Below, piece after piece: positions 17,654 through 25,749 of a DNA stretch of 64,000 nucleotides (its first letter is position 1; every line of letters begins with the position of its first letter). The notes beneath the pieces are model-generated. The model was not told the origin of the DNA, searched no databases, and saw only the letters and a list, made by a program, of their open reading frames with translations. The position numbers were made by a program, and so were the translations under genes. Source of the DNA: CAYWCV01 sp964629885 (GTDB lineage Bacteria; Bacteroidota; Rhodothermia; Balneolales; CAYWCV01); the NCBI GenBank assembly GCA_964629885.1, contig CAZVRJ010000011.1:1-64000 (forward strand). The letters run 5' to 3'.

Positions 17654-18352
17654 ATGAGACACTTAAACCTCAAGAAGCCCGGCGCAGACGTCACTGCCAA
17701 CTACACAATTAGCTTGCAGACGGGCTTGATAATCTCACTTCTTGCCATGATCACACTCTTCAGGATTGACCTGCAGACAGATCTCAAAGAAATAGAGTTT
17801 AACCAACGTGACGAAGTAATAAGCATTGAAGAAATTGTTCAAACCGAACAGTTGACACGCCCACCACCACCACCACGTCCACCGGTGCCCGTAGAGGTAC
17901 CGAACGACATGTTAGTGGAAGATATTGAGTTGAATCTTGATGCGTCCCTCGACCTTTCAGACATCCTTGAGCTTCCTCCAGCACCACCAGCTCCTCCGGC
18001 ATCGAAGAAAGAGGAAAAAGAGATCGAAGAGCCTGAGGTATTTATTGCTGTCGAAGAAATGCCCGAGCTCATCGGAGGGTTGGAGTCCGTTCAGAAGATG
18101 ATTGTCTATCCAGAGATTGCCAAGAAGGCTGGAATAGAGGGACGCGTCTTTGTACAGTTCGTAATCGACGAAAAAGGCAATGTCACGAATCCTATAGTTC
18201 TAAAAGGGATTGGTGGCGGATGCGACGAAGCTGCACTAGATGCAGTGAAGAAAGCAAAATTCACACCTGGCAAACAGCGCGGCCGACCAGTAAGGGTACA
18301 GTACAGCATCCCGATCGTATTCAGGCTAACTGCATCCGACCGAGGTAACTAG
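17654..18352 (+). CDS. tonB: Energy transducer TonB
   Basis: The 232-residue protein has an N-terminal cytoplasmic tail, one membrane helix at about residues 22-40, and a proline-rich periplasmic stretch with RPPPPPRPPVPVEVP and PPAPPAPPA. The C-terminal TonB domain spans about residues 150-228 (GGLESVQKMIVYPEIAKKAG, then GRVFVQFVIDEKG and the terminal VQYSIPIVFRL strand). It passes proton-motive energy from ExbB-ExbD to outer-membrane receptors such as those at 5848-8622. The exbBD genes are not in this window. AGAAGAGG lies 7 bp before the ATG. A strong terminator follows. Confidence 0.93.
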   Translation: MRHLNLKKPGADVTANYTISLQTGLIISLLAMITLFRIDLQTDLKEIEFNQRDEVISIEEIVQTEQLTRPPPPPRPPVPVEVPNDMLVEDIELNLDASLDLSDILELPPAPPAPPASKKEEKEIEEPEVFIAVEEMPELIGGLESVQKMIVYPEIAKKAGIEGRVFVQFVIDEKGNVTNPIVLKGIGGGCDEAALDAVKKAKFTPGKQRGRPVRVQYSIPIVFRLTASDRGN

Positions 18353-18460
18353 AATTAAGGCTTAAGAAATTTAACCAAAGAAAATCAGGTATAACCTGAG
18401 ATGTGACACCAGAGAAACTCTGACTCGGCAAGAGGAAGAGCACTAAGCATACCTATCTGT

Positions 18461-18496
18461 AACGCGGGCACCCTGATAAGGTGTCCGCGTTTTTTA
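18461..18496 (+). terminator. Rho-independent terminator after tonB
   Basis: The GC-rich stem AACGCGGGCACC pairs with GGTGTCCGCGTT (18480-18491, one G-T pair) and is followed by TTTTTT. It lies about 110 bp downstream of the tonB stop. Confidence 0.85.
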
Positions 18497-18524
18497 CATA
18501 AGGTCGCTTGGCCGATGCTGCCTC

Positions 18525-19091
18525 TTAAAGTGTCTCTACCACTTCGCCGCAGCGAAGCATCATATCGCCAAAGTATGGGTTGATTACTGAGTCGCTGCTA
18601 CTCAGCCAGTAGGCCCCTTTGTCATTGAATGCCATTGGACAATACTGCTTGTACACTGGTTGGTTAGATACAGCGTAATGGGTCACAAGACCAATCATGT
18701 TTTCGGTCAGAGCTGGCAAATATTCACGCTGTGCATCAATACTTTCTGCCTCAGCCACATTTTGTGCACCGTACCGAATAGCATCCACCTCGCTGGTGAG
18801 ACGCGCTGCAACAGCCTCGTCTAGGCCATTTGTGTCGAATTCAGTAATAACTTCTAACAACGACTCTGCTGCAGTCTTGACTTGGGCTGCATCGCTGGTC
18901 ACCATAGCGTCCTTAACTGCATAGTAGCCGTTTAATATACGCTGGACGTTGCTCGTCACATCGTCAGTAAGGACAACTTTATCCGTTTGTACCGTCGGTG
19001 AAGGGGCATCGTTCGATCCTGAGCATGCTATTGTTCCAAATGTCAACGCTCCGGTTAACAGGGTGATAAACAGACGATTATATGAATTCAT
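18525..19091 (-). CDS. DUF3347-domain lipoprotein
   Basis: The 188-residue protein has a lipoprotein signal (GTIACSGS, Cys23), an Asp/Ser-rich linker, and a helical DUF3347 domain. The conserved tail has YCPMAFNDKGAYWLSS, NPYFGDMMLRCGEV and two cysteines. This domain is also found at the ends of CusB/HlyD-type copper efflux adaptors. The Cys/Met motif has been suggested to bind metal in that context. Here it is free-standing, and no metal-efflux genes are nearby. It is expected to be periplasmic and membrane-anchored; its function is unproven. Confidence 0.82.
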   Translation of the reverse strand: MNSYNRLFITLLTGALTFGTIACSGSNDAPSPTVQTDKVVLTDDVTSNVQRILNGYYAVKDAMVTSDAAQVKTAAESLLEVITEFDTNGLDEAVAARLTSEVDAIRYGAQNVAEAESIDAQREYLPALTENMIGLVTHYAVSNQPVYKQYCPMAFNDKGAYWLSSSDSVINPYFGDMMLRCGEVVETL

Positions 19092-19167
19092 AGTAGTACA
19101 GCTTTTACCGTTGATCTAGTGGGTTAGGAAAATACCAAAATCAGAGTCACCGAGCAAACGGGGGCGT

Positions 19168-19218
19168 GAGCAAGAGCGAGAACAAGAACAAGAGCAAGAA
19201 CAAGGACAAGAACAAGAG
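19168..19218 (+). repeat. Tandem hexanucleotide repeat (GARCAA), eight units
   Basis: Eight consecutive 6-bp units run from 19168, such as GAGCAA, GAACAA and GGACAA, with single-base variations but no phase slip. The same word recurs on the opposite strand at 23871-23913 and as AGCAAG at 58237-58330. Confidence 0.8.
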
Positions 19219-19256
19219 TTGGAACCTTGATCGGATGAAATAAGGTATATTTGGGT

Positions 19257-19709
19257 ATGTTATTCCTAGCGTATATAATGCTCGCCTTTGTCGGGATGGA
19301 GATCCTTTCGTATGTGGTGCATAGATACTTATTTCATGGGTTACTATGGCGCATACACAAGACACATCATGAAGCCCACCATGGCATATTCGAGTTGAAC
19401 GACGTTTTCTCCACTTTGTTTGCCCTTGCTGCAATCGTTCTGATCATCTTGGGAGCGAACGATCCATTTGGGGATCCTCGATTCGGTCTAGGCATGGGAA
19501 TTACAGTTTATGGAATTCTATACTTCATCATACACGATTTGTTCACACATAGGCGCTTTCTACCGTTTTCGAGCGAAAGCAGATTGATGCGCCTGATTCG
19601 CCGAGCTCATCAACGCCACCATCAGACAGCCGACAAAGTGGGAAACGAACCTTATGGGCTTTTCCTGTTTCCGTATGATAAATACCCGGAGAGAAGGAAG
19701 AAAGAATAA
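19257..19709 (+). CDS. crtZ: Beta-carotene hydroxylase-type fatty-acid-hydroxylase-superfamily protein (CrtZ)
   Basis: The 150-residue membrane protein has the four histidine clusters that bind the di-iron centre: HRYLFH, HKTHHEAHH, HDLFTHRR and HQRHH. Length and order match CrtZ, which hydroxylates the rings of beta-carotene to give zeaxanthin. ATG 19257 is preferred to an upstream TTG, with AAGG about 13 bp before it. No other carotenoid genes are in the window, so the substrate is inferred from the family. The last residues, ERRKKE, are encoded by the start of a purine-rich 7-bp repeat that continues past the stop. Confidence 0.88.
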   Translation: MLFLAYIMLAFVGMEILSYVVHRYLFHGLLWRIHKTHHEAHHGIFELNDVFSTLFALAAIVLIILGANDPFGDPRFGLGMGITVYGILYFIIHDLFTHRRFLPFSSESRLMRLIRRAHQRHHQTADKVGNEPYGLFLFPYDKYPERRKKE

Positions 19710-19750
19710 AGAAGAAAGAAGGAGTAAGGAGTAAGGAAAAAGGAAGAAGG
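19692..19750 (+). repeat. Tandem heptanucleotide purine repeat (AGRARRA), eight units, overlapping the crtZ 3' end
   Basis: Eight 7-bp units run in phase from 19692 to 19747, including AGAAGGA, AGAAAGA (twice) and AGGAGTA (twice). The first two and a half lie inside crtZ and the rest are intergenic. AGAAAGA and AGAAGGA units recur at 53054-53081. Confidence 0.75.
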
Positions 19751-19791
19751 TTTTGTACTTTCGCAGTACCGATTAACCAAATTGCTACTGT

Positions 19792-22700
19792 ATGGCGCGC
19801 CTAATTGCCTTCATTTCTCTGTTGATGTTTTCGAGTGTTACATCAATGGCATCCGACTTGTATTTCCCGACCAAACCCAGCTTAACTCCCGATGGGTCGA
19901 TAGTATATTTCGCGTATGAAGGGGATATCTGGAAAGTCCCTACCGCAGGAGGCACCGCTGTGCGTGTCACAGCCATGGATGGCAATGAAACTTCGCCTAG
20001 GGTGTCGCCAGACGGTAAATGGCTAGCTTTTGCAGGTAGCCAAGAGGGTAATGCCAACGTTTATATCATGCCATTGGCTGGTGGGCCCGTAAAACAGCTT
20101 ACCGTGCACGATGCCAATGACGTACCAGTAAGCTGGTCATGGGATAGCCAATCCGTCATGTTCAACTCAAACCGCTATAACTCGGTATCGACATATACGG
20201 TTTCGATCAGTGGCGGTACCCCTAAGAGGTTGTTTGAACACTATTTTAACTTGCCACACGATGCAGTTCAACACCCTTCGACTGGCGACATTGTGTTCAC
20301 CGACACGTGGGAGAGCCTCCGATTTCCGTCTCGAAAGCGCTATGTGGGGGCTTACAATCCAGATTTGAAATCATACAACCTACAGAGTCGGCAGTACCGC
20401 CAGTTGACCGAGCATATGGGCAAGGACATGTTTCCATCGTTCGATCGTAGCGGGAATCTTTACTTCGTTTCAGACCGTCACAACGAAGAGTACAATCTCT
20501 ATCTATACAAAGACGGGTCACCCGAGCGACTCACCAATTTCGAAACATCTGCCTATTACCCCCAGGTAAGTGCTGATGGGAGCAAGGTCGTGTTTACTCG
20601 CGATTACCAACTCTGGGTTTATGATGTGGCGACAAAGCGGGCAACAAAAGTACCAGTAGCAATTCATGCAGCAACTACATTGGAATTATCGAAGGAATTT
20701 AAGACGGGTGGAAACATTACGAATTTCGATGTGTCTGGCGATGGTAAAAAGATGGCCTTCATTTCGCGTGGAGTGTTATTCGTGTCGGATATCAAGGGCA
20801 AATTCGTGCGCAGGATGCCTGTTTCCACTGCTGAGCGTGTAGTTTCTGTAAAGTGGATGGCCGACAACAAGACGCTCATCTTCAGTCGCACCAACAAGGG
20901 TTGGGAAAATCTATACACCATAGCTGCCGACGGTTCCGGAGCAGAAAAACAGGTTACTACCTCGCGAGGCGACGACCGCAACCTTAGTTGGAACAGCGAC
21001 AAGTCGAAGCTTGCTTTCCTGAGCGGCCGAAACGATGTCAAGATTTTAGATGCATCAACATTGAAATCTGAAGTCATCGCTACCGACGAACTTTGGGGAT
21101 TTTACAACACCGATCCAAAATTTTCGCCAGATGACCAATGGGTGGCATTTGCAGCCATCCGAGATTTCGAGCGCGAAATCATGCTGGTTGACCTGAAAAA
21201 CAAGCGTAAGATCAACCTCACAAACACACGTGTTGCTGAAAATAATCCTGTTTGGTCGCCCGACGGTAAGTACCTTTACTTCCACAGCGACCGCACCACT
21301 CCAACCTATCCTACTGGTGGGGGTAACGCTAGTATATGGCGCATTCCGCTGCAAAAGTACGGCCCAGAATTCAGGAGCGACCGATTCGACCAGCTCTTTA
21401 CTTCTGCCGACACATCAAGAAGGTCTAATGCTGGCACTGCAGCCAAAAAGGTAGCCGTTGAAATCGACTTCGACGATATGGTCCGCCGTTGGGAGCGCAT
21501 TGGCCCGAACTCAGGAAATCAGTCTATAGTGCATGTGCTTGAGAAAGACGGTGAGCACACTATCATATATACCTCAAATCACGACGCATCACCCACAAAC
21601 TTGTGGAAGACTGTTTTGACGCCGTTTGAGCCTCCAAAGACGGAGAAAATTCGCGGTGCTTTGGGTGGTTTCGGCTTAGTGGAGGCGAATAACGCATTTT
21701 ATACACTTGTTCGCGGCGACATCCATATCGTAAAACTAGCAGCGAACGACGTCGAGAAGATTACCATCGATGAGCCGTTCTACAAGAACATGCGTGAGGA
21801 GTTCGACCAAATGTTCTACGAAACGTGGGCAAATATGGATGAAAACTTCTACTCGGGCGACTTCCACGGTGTCAATTGGGAGGCAATGCTTAAGAGGTAC
21901 GAAGCTTATTTGCCACATGTGACCACCCGCGACCAGCTGAGGCTTCTAACCAACGATTTGTTGGGTGAGCTAAACGCATCACATCTCGGGTTCAACACGT
22001 CCGGCGAGGAAGAAAATGTTTTCTTCACATCTCGTTCGATGGAAACGGGTATCATGTTTCGTCAAGACGCTCCCTTCACTGTCGACAGAATCGTGAAAGG
22101 CAGTTCAGCCGATAATAAGGACGTGAGTGTTCGACCTGGAGATGTTCTTGTATCTGTGAATGGTGTACAGATCGACACAAAGGAAAATCGAGAGCAGTAC
22201 TTCTTAAATGCAGGTATGCTGACAGAAATTGAATTAGGCTTCCGTCGTGGTAGCCAAAGCTTTAATGTTAAAATTCGCCCGATGTCGGCAGGTGCTCGGA
22301 ATACATTACTCTATGACGAATGGATGGATACGAATCAGGCCAAAGTCGACAAAGATGGAAATGGCCGCATAGCATACATCCATATGAAAAACATGAGTGG
22401 AGGCGAGTTAGATCGGCTCAGAATTGAGATGGGCAATGAGGCACAAGATCGTGATGCCCTCATTTTGGATCTTCGCAACAACACAGGCGGAAACGTGCAC
22501 GATGCTGTTCTACAGCTCTTGAGTCAGCGCGAATACCTTAAGTGGAGCTTTCGCGATGGTGCACGCACCAGTCAGCCAAATTACACCCAAGCCGACAAAC
22601 CGATCGTGCTTTTGGTGAATGAGCAAAGCCTCTCTGATGCTGAAATGACCGCCGAGGGATTCAAAGCCCTCAAACTTGGTACAGTTATCGGAACCGAAAC

Positions 22701-22917
22701 TTATCGTTGGATCATCTTTACCACGAGCTTGGGGCTGGTAGATGGCTCGAACCACCGCATGCCTGCATGGGGCTGCTATGGGCTCGATGGACGCAATTTG
22801 GAGCGCGAAGGTGTGGCGCCAGACATCTTTGTACAAAACACGTTTGCCGATAACTTATCGGGTCGTGACCCACAGCTCGACCGCGCCATCCGACACATTC
22901 TCGACCAATTAAAATGA
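19792..22917 (+). CDS. Tricorn-type protease (S41 family), secreted
   Basis: The 1041-residue protein has a signal peptide (cleavage near SMASDLYFP). It then has two beta-propeller regions of PD40/WD40-like repeats (SPDGKWLAFAG, SPDGKYLYFHSD) over about residues 30-620, a C1-like region, a PDZ domain around 760-850 (VRPGDVLVSVNGVQID) and an S41 core. The nucleophile motif is NEQSLSDAEMTAEGFKALKL. Tricorn proteases trim 6-12-residue peptides to smaller ones. With a signal peptide this one should act in the periplasm. Its stop overlaps the start of the dehydratase gene (ATGA), suggesting co-translation and joint amino-acid catabolism. Confidence 0.92.
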   Translation: MARLIAFISLLMFSSVTSMASDLYFPTKPSLTPDGSIVYFAYEGDIWKVPTAGGTAVRVTAMDGNETSPRVSPDGKWLAFAGSQEGNANVYIMPLAGGPVKQLTVHDANDVPVSWSWDSQSVMFNSNRYNSVSTYTVSISGGTPKRLFEHYFNLPHDAVQHPSTGDIVFTDTWESLRFPSRKRYVGAYNPDLKSYNLQSRQYRQLTEHMGKDMFPSFDRSGNLYFVSDRHNEEYNLYLYKDGSPERLTNFETSAYYPQVSADGSKVVFTRDYQLWVYDVATKRATKVPVAIHAATTLELSKEFKTGGNITNFDVSGDGKKMAFISRGVLFVSDIKGKFVRRMPVSTAERVVSVKWMADNKTLIFSRTNKGWENLYTIAADGSGAEKQVTTSRGDDRNLSWNSDKSKLAFLSGRNDVKILDASTLKSEVIATDELWGFYNTDPKFSPDDQWVAFAAIRDFEREIMLVDLKNKRKINLTNTRVAENNPVWSPDGKYLYFHSDRTTPTYPTGGGNASIWRIPLQKYGPEFRSDRFDQLFTSADTSRRSNAGTAAKKVAVEIDFDDMVRRWERIGPNSGNQSIVHVLEKDGEHTIIYTSNHDASPTNLWKTVLTPFEPPKTEKIRGALGGFGLVEANNAFYTLVRGDIHIVKLAANDVEKITIDEPFYKNMREEFDQMFYETWANMDENFYSGDFHGVNWEAMLKRYEAYLPHVTTRDQLRLLTNDLLGELNASHLGFNTSGEEENVFFTSRSMETGIMFRQDAPFTVDRIVKGSSADNKDVSVRPGDVLVSVNGVQIDTKENREQYFLNAGMLTEIELGFRRGSQSFNVKIRPMSAGARNTLLYDEWMDTNQAKVDKDGNGRIAYIHMKNMSGGELDRLRIEMGNEAQDRDALILDLRNNTGGNVHDAVLQLLSQREYLKWSFRDGARTSQPNYTQADKPIVLLVNEQSLSDAEMTAEGFKALKLGTVIGTETYRWIIFTTSLGLVDGSNHRMPAWGCYGLDGRNLEREGVAPDIFVQNTFADNLSGRDPQLDRAIRHILDQLK

Positions 22918-23861
22918 TCAGCAAAGAAGACATCATTGCAGCCCACGACCGAATTAGGCCATTTATCCATCGAACGCCTGTTTTGACGAGTTCCACAATC
23001 GATGGAATGGTGGGAGCTTCGCTTTTCTTCAAGTGTGAAAACTTCCAAAAAATTGGGGCATTCAAGATTCGTGGTGGCATGAATGCAGCACTTTCGTTGA
23101 ATACAGAAGAGTTGTCGCGAGGATTGGCCACGCACTCCTCCGGGAATCATGCGCAAGCGATAGCGTACGCTGCGAGGCAGCTGGGTGTGCCAGCATACAT
23201 CGTTATGCCAGAGACATCGCCAAAACCGAAGGTGGATGCCGTAAGAGGCTATGGTGCCCAAATCACATTTTGTGCGCCGAATCAGAAAGCCCGCGAGGAC
23301 GCATTGGATGCCATTGTGCAACAAACGGGAGCGGCCTTCGTGCATCCATATGATGACGACAGGGTCATAACGGGTCAAGCGACATGCGCCAAAGAGTTAA
23401 TCGAAGATGTTGCCGACCTCGATGCTATTGTCGCACCGGTTGGCGGAGGTGGACTCATGTCGGGTACGGCTTTGAGTGTGCATTACTTCAAGCCAGAAGC
23501 GAAAGCGTATGCCGGGGAGCCAGAAGGTGCCGCCGATGCTTTTGCGTCGTTCACTTCGGGAATACTGCAGTCGGCTCCGTACATCGACACCATTGCCGAC
23601 GGACTACTTACCCGCCTAAGCGACAGAACGTTTGCTGTTATCCGAAACCATGTCGCTGATATCTTCACCGTGTCGGACGATGAGATCAAAGTGGCTCTCA
23701 AGCTCGTGCTCGAGCGCATGAAGATCGTAGTGGAGCCAAGCTGCGTCGTGCCCCTTGCGGCTGTTTTGAAACACAGGGAAGTTTTCGCTGATAAACGCGT
23801 CGGAATCATCCTCACCGGCGGCAACATCGATCTAACCAAACTCAGCTCCTGGCTCTCCTAA
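22914..23861 (+). CDS. Threonine/serine dehydratase or serine racemase (PLP fold type II)
   Basis: The 315-residue enzyme shows the PLP lysine Lys51 in AFKIRGG, the substrate loop SSGNHAQ, the phosphate-binding GGGGL and the end ILTGGN. These are family features of biosynthetic-type threonine dehydratase without the C-terminal regulatory domain, and of serine racemase. It would deaminate threonine or serine to a 2-oxo acid and ammonia, or racemise serine. The residues seen do not separate these. The ATG overlaps the tricorn protease stop by four bases. Confidence 0.9.
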   Translation: MISKEDIIAAHDRIRPFIHRTPVLTSSTIDGMVGASLFFKCENFQKIGAFKIRGGMNAALSLNTEELSRGLATHSSGNHAQAIAYAARQLGVPAYIVMPETSPKPKVDAVRGYGAQITFCAPNQKAREDALDAIVQQTGAAFVHPYDDDRVITGQATCAKELIEDVADLDAIVAPVGGGGLMSGTALSVHYFKPEAKAYAGEPEGAADAFASFTSGILQSAPYIDTIADGLLTRLSDRTFAVIRNHVADIFTVSDDEIKVALKLVLERMKIVVEPSCVVPLAAVLKHREVFADKRVGIILTGGNIDLTKLSSWLS

Positions 23862-23870
23862 CCTAACCCC

Positions 23871-23913
23871 TTGCTCTTGTTCTTGCGTCTCGCTTCTCGT
23901 TCTCGCGTCTCGC
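23871..23913 (-). repeat. Hexanucleotide repeat filling the gap between convergent genes
   Basis: Read on the minus strand this is a degenerate hexamer array with GAGACG, CGAGAA, GCGAGA, AAGAAC and AAGAGC words in the same order as the tract at 58237-58330. It fills nearly the whole space between the dehydratase and gamma-glutamyltransferase stops. Confidence 0.7.
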
Positions 23914-25650
23914 TCAGTATCCCGCAGCGTGACCGTCCTTGCGCGATTCCGACGCACCAATCCACACTTTGTGCTTGTCGTCCCACATGATGGCTTGATA
24001 CCCGCCGTACGGACCGACTTCGAATCCGATCTTATGGCCGCGAAGTGTGAGGTCGCGTAACACTTGCCCAGGGATGCCCGATTCCACGCTCAGCCTTCCG
24101 CCGTCGCGCAGATAATCGTTTGCGCCCGCTGTCACCTCCGTTGAGCCAAAGTGCCTCCAACGGGCGGCATCGCCGGCTTCCTGAAGGTTCATGCCGAAGT
24201 CGATTAGATTGACTACGATTTGGACGTGTCCTTGTGGTTGCATGTCGCCACCCATCACTCCGAAACTGACCCATGGTTTGCCATCCTTCATGATAAATGC
24301 AGGGATGATCGTATTAAAGGGACGTTTACCAGGCTCGTACGCATTGGCATGGTCGGGATCCATCGAAAACAGCTCACCACGGTCTTGGAATACGAAGCCG
24401 GTACCCGGAACAACAATCCCAGATCCCATGCCTCGGAAATTGCTCTGAATGAGCGATACCATGTTGCCCTCGGAGTCGGCGGTGGTAAGGTAAATAGTGT
24501 CGCTATCTCGGAGTATCGCGTTACCAGGACGCACTTCATTGGCAGCGCGCTCACCGATTAGCTTGCGACGCTCCGCAGCGTATTCCTCCGTGAGGAGTGG
24601 ACGGTAGTCGATGCCGGAGAAGTCGGGATCGGCGTAGAATTTGGCAACATCTTCGAAGGCTAGCTTCTTGGCCTCGACCATAAGATGGAGTGCCTCGACG
24701 CTGTTGTAGCCCATCGCAGCCAGATCATACCCTTCAAGGATCTTGAGCATCTGAAGGGCGGCAATGCCTTGACCGTTCGGCGGCAGTTCATACACGTCGT
24801 AGCCGCGGTAGTTTACCGAAGCAGGTTCCACCCAGGTAGAAGTATGGCGCTCAAAGTCGACTTTGCGCAGATAGCCGCCATTGGCGCGCATGAAGGCATC
24901 CGTCTTATCGGCAATTTCGCCCTTATAAAAAGCATCTCGTCCTTGCGTGGCCAAAAGACGGTAGGTGTTGGCGAGTGTCGGACGCTTCATGATTTCGCCT
25001 TTTTCGGGTCCGCGTCCGTCGATGGTCAATTCATCTCTGAAACCACCGGGGTTATAGCTAAGCGACGCCGCACCCGAACGCCAGTACCAGGCAATGAGCT
25101 CAGAAACGGGGAAACCCTTTTCCCCATAATCGATCGATGGCTGTAGGATGTCTGACATCGGGAGCTTGCCAAACTTGCCATGCAACTCAAACCAGCCATC
25201 CACCGCGCCAGGCACCGATATCGGAAGCACGCCTCGTGGCGGAATCGTCGTTCGGCCAAGTGCGTCAAGCTCTTTTTTGAGTTGGTCGTAGCTCAATCCG
25301 AGAGGTGAGCGGCCACTCGCATTTAGCCCGTACAGCCTTTGGTCTTTGGCCGACCAAACGATGGCGAAAAGGTCGCCGCCTATGCCGTTGCCTGTTGGTT
25401 CCATCAAACCGAGGGCAGCGTTGGCCGCAATGGCCGCATCGATGGCATTCCCGCCTCTTTTTAGGATGTCGATGGCTATCTGCGTTGCCAAGGGCTGACT
25501 AGTGGCCGCCATTCCGTGCTGGCCGATGACTTCGGAGCGGGTGGCGTGCGCCATCCCAGTGATGCGGTCGGGCTGTGCCATTGCGCTTGTGCTAAATGTT
25601 ATAAATAGCAGACAGAGTGCTGCAAAAAAAACTCTGGTGTATGACGACAT
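23914..25650 (-). CDS. ggt: Gamma-glutamyltransferase family protein
   Basis: The 578-residue precursor has a signal peptide ending in SAMAQP and the large-subunit motifs GGNAIDAAIAAN and GNGIGGDLFA. The autocatalytic cleavage site is DTIYLTTADSEGN, whose first Thr is the expected nucleophile. The distal GSGIVVPGTGFVFQDRG loop follows. Such enzymes cleave gamma-glutamyl bonds of glutathione and related peptides in the periplasm. The start at 25650 begins the signal peptide; an earlier in-frame ATG (25713) would add 21 residues. The gene is convergent with the dehydratase and divergent from sulP. Confidence 0.92.
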   Translation of the reverse strand: MSSYTRVFFAALCLLFITFSTSAMAQPDRITGMAHATRSEVIGQHGMAATSQPLATQIAIDILKRGGNAIDAAIAANAALGLMEPTGNGIGGDLFAIVWSAKDQRLYGLNASGRSPLGLSYDQLKKELDALGRTTIPPRGVLPISVPGAVDGWFELHGKFGKLPMSDILQPSIDYGEKGFPVSELIAWYWRSGAASLSYNPGGFRDELTIDGRGPEKGEIMKRPTLANTYRLLATQGRDAFYKGEIADKTDAFMRANGGYLRKVDFERHTSTWVEPASVNYRGYDVYELPPNGQGIAALQMLKILEGYDLAAMGYNSVEALHLMVEAKKLAFEDVAKFYADPDFSGIDYRPLLTEEYAAERRKLIGERAANEVRPGNAILRDSDTIYLTTADSEGNMVSLIQSNFRGMGSGIVVPGTGFVFQDRGELFSMDPDHANAYEPGKRPFNTIIPAFIMKDGKPWVSFGVMGGDMQPQGHVQIVVNLIDFGMNLQEAGDAARWRHFGSTEVTAGANDYLRDGGRLSVESGIPGQVLRDLTLRGHKIGFEVGPYGGYQAIMWDDKHKVWIGASESRKDGHAAGY

Positions 25651-25749
25651 GTTGAAATTCTCATGAAATTTGTATGCTTGTAATATCCTTAAAATCTTGG
25701 GTATTTCTTTCATGGAATTGATACATTTCCGCAGTGCTTCATAATCGAA

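Noticed and set aside
22776..23378. 200-codon minus-strand frame across the tricorn-dehydratase junction
   Set aside because: It is antisense to two well-supported genes and has no recognisable domain or ribosome-binding site.
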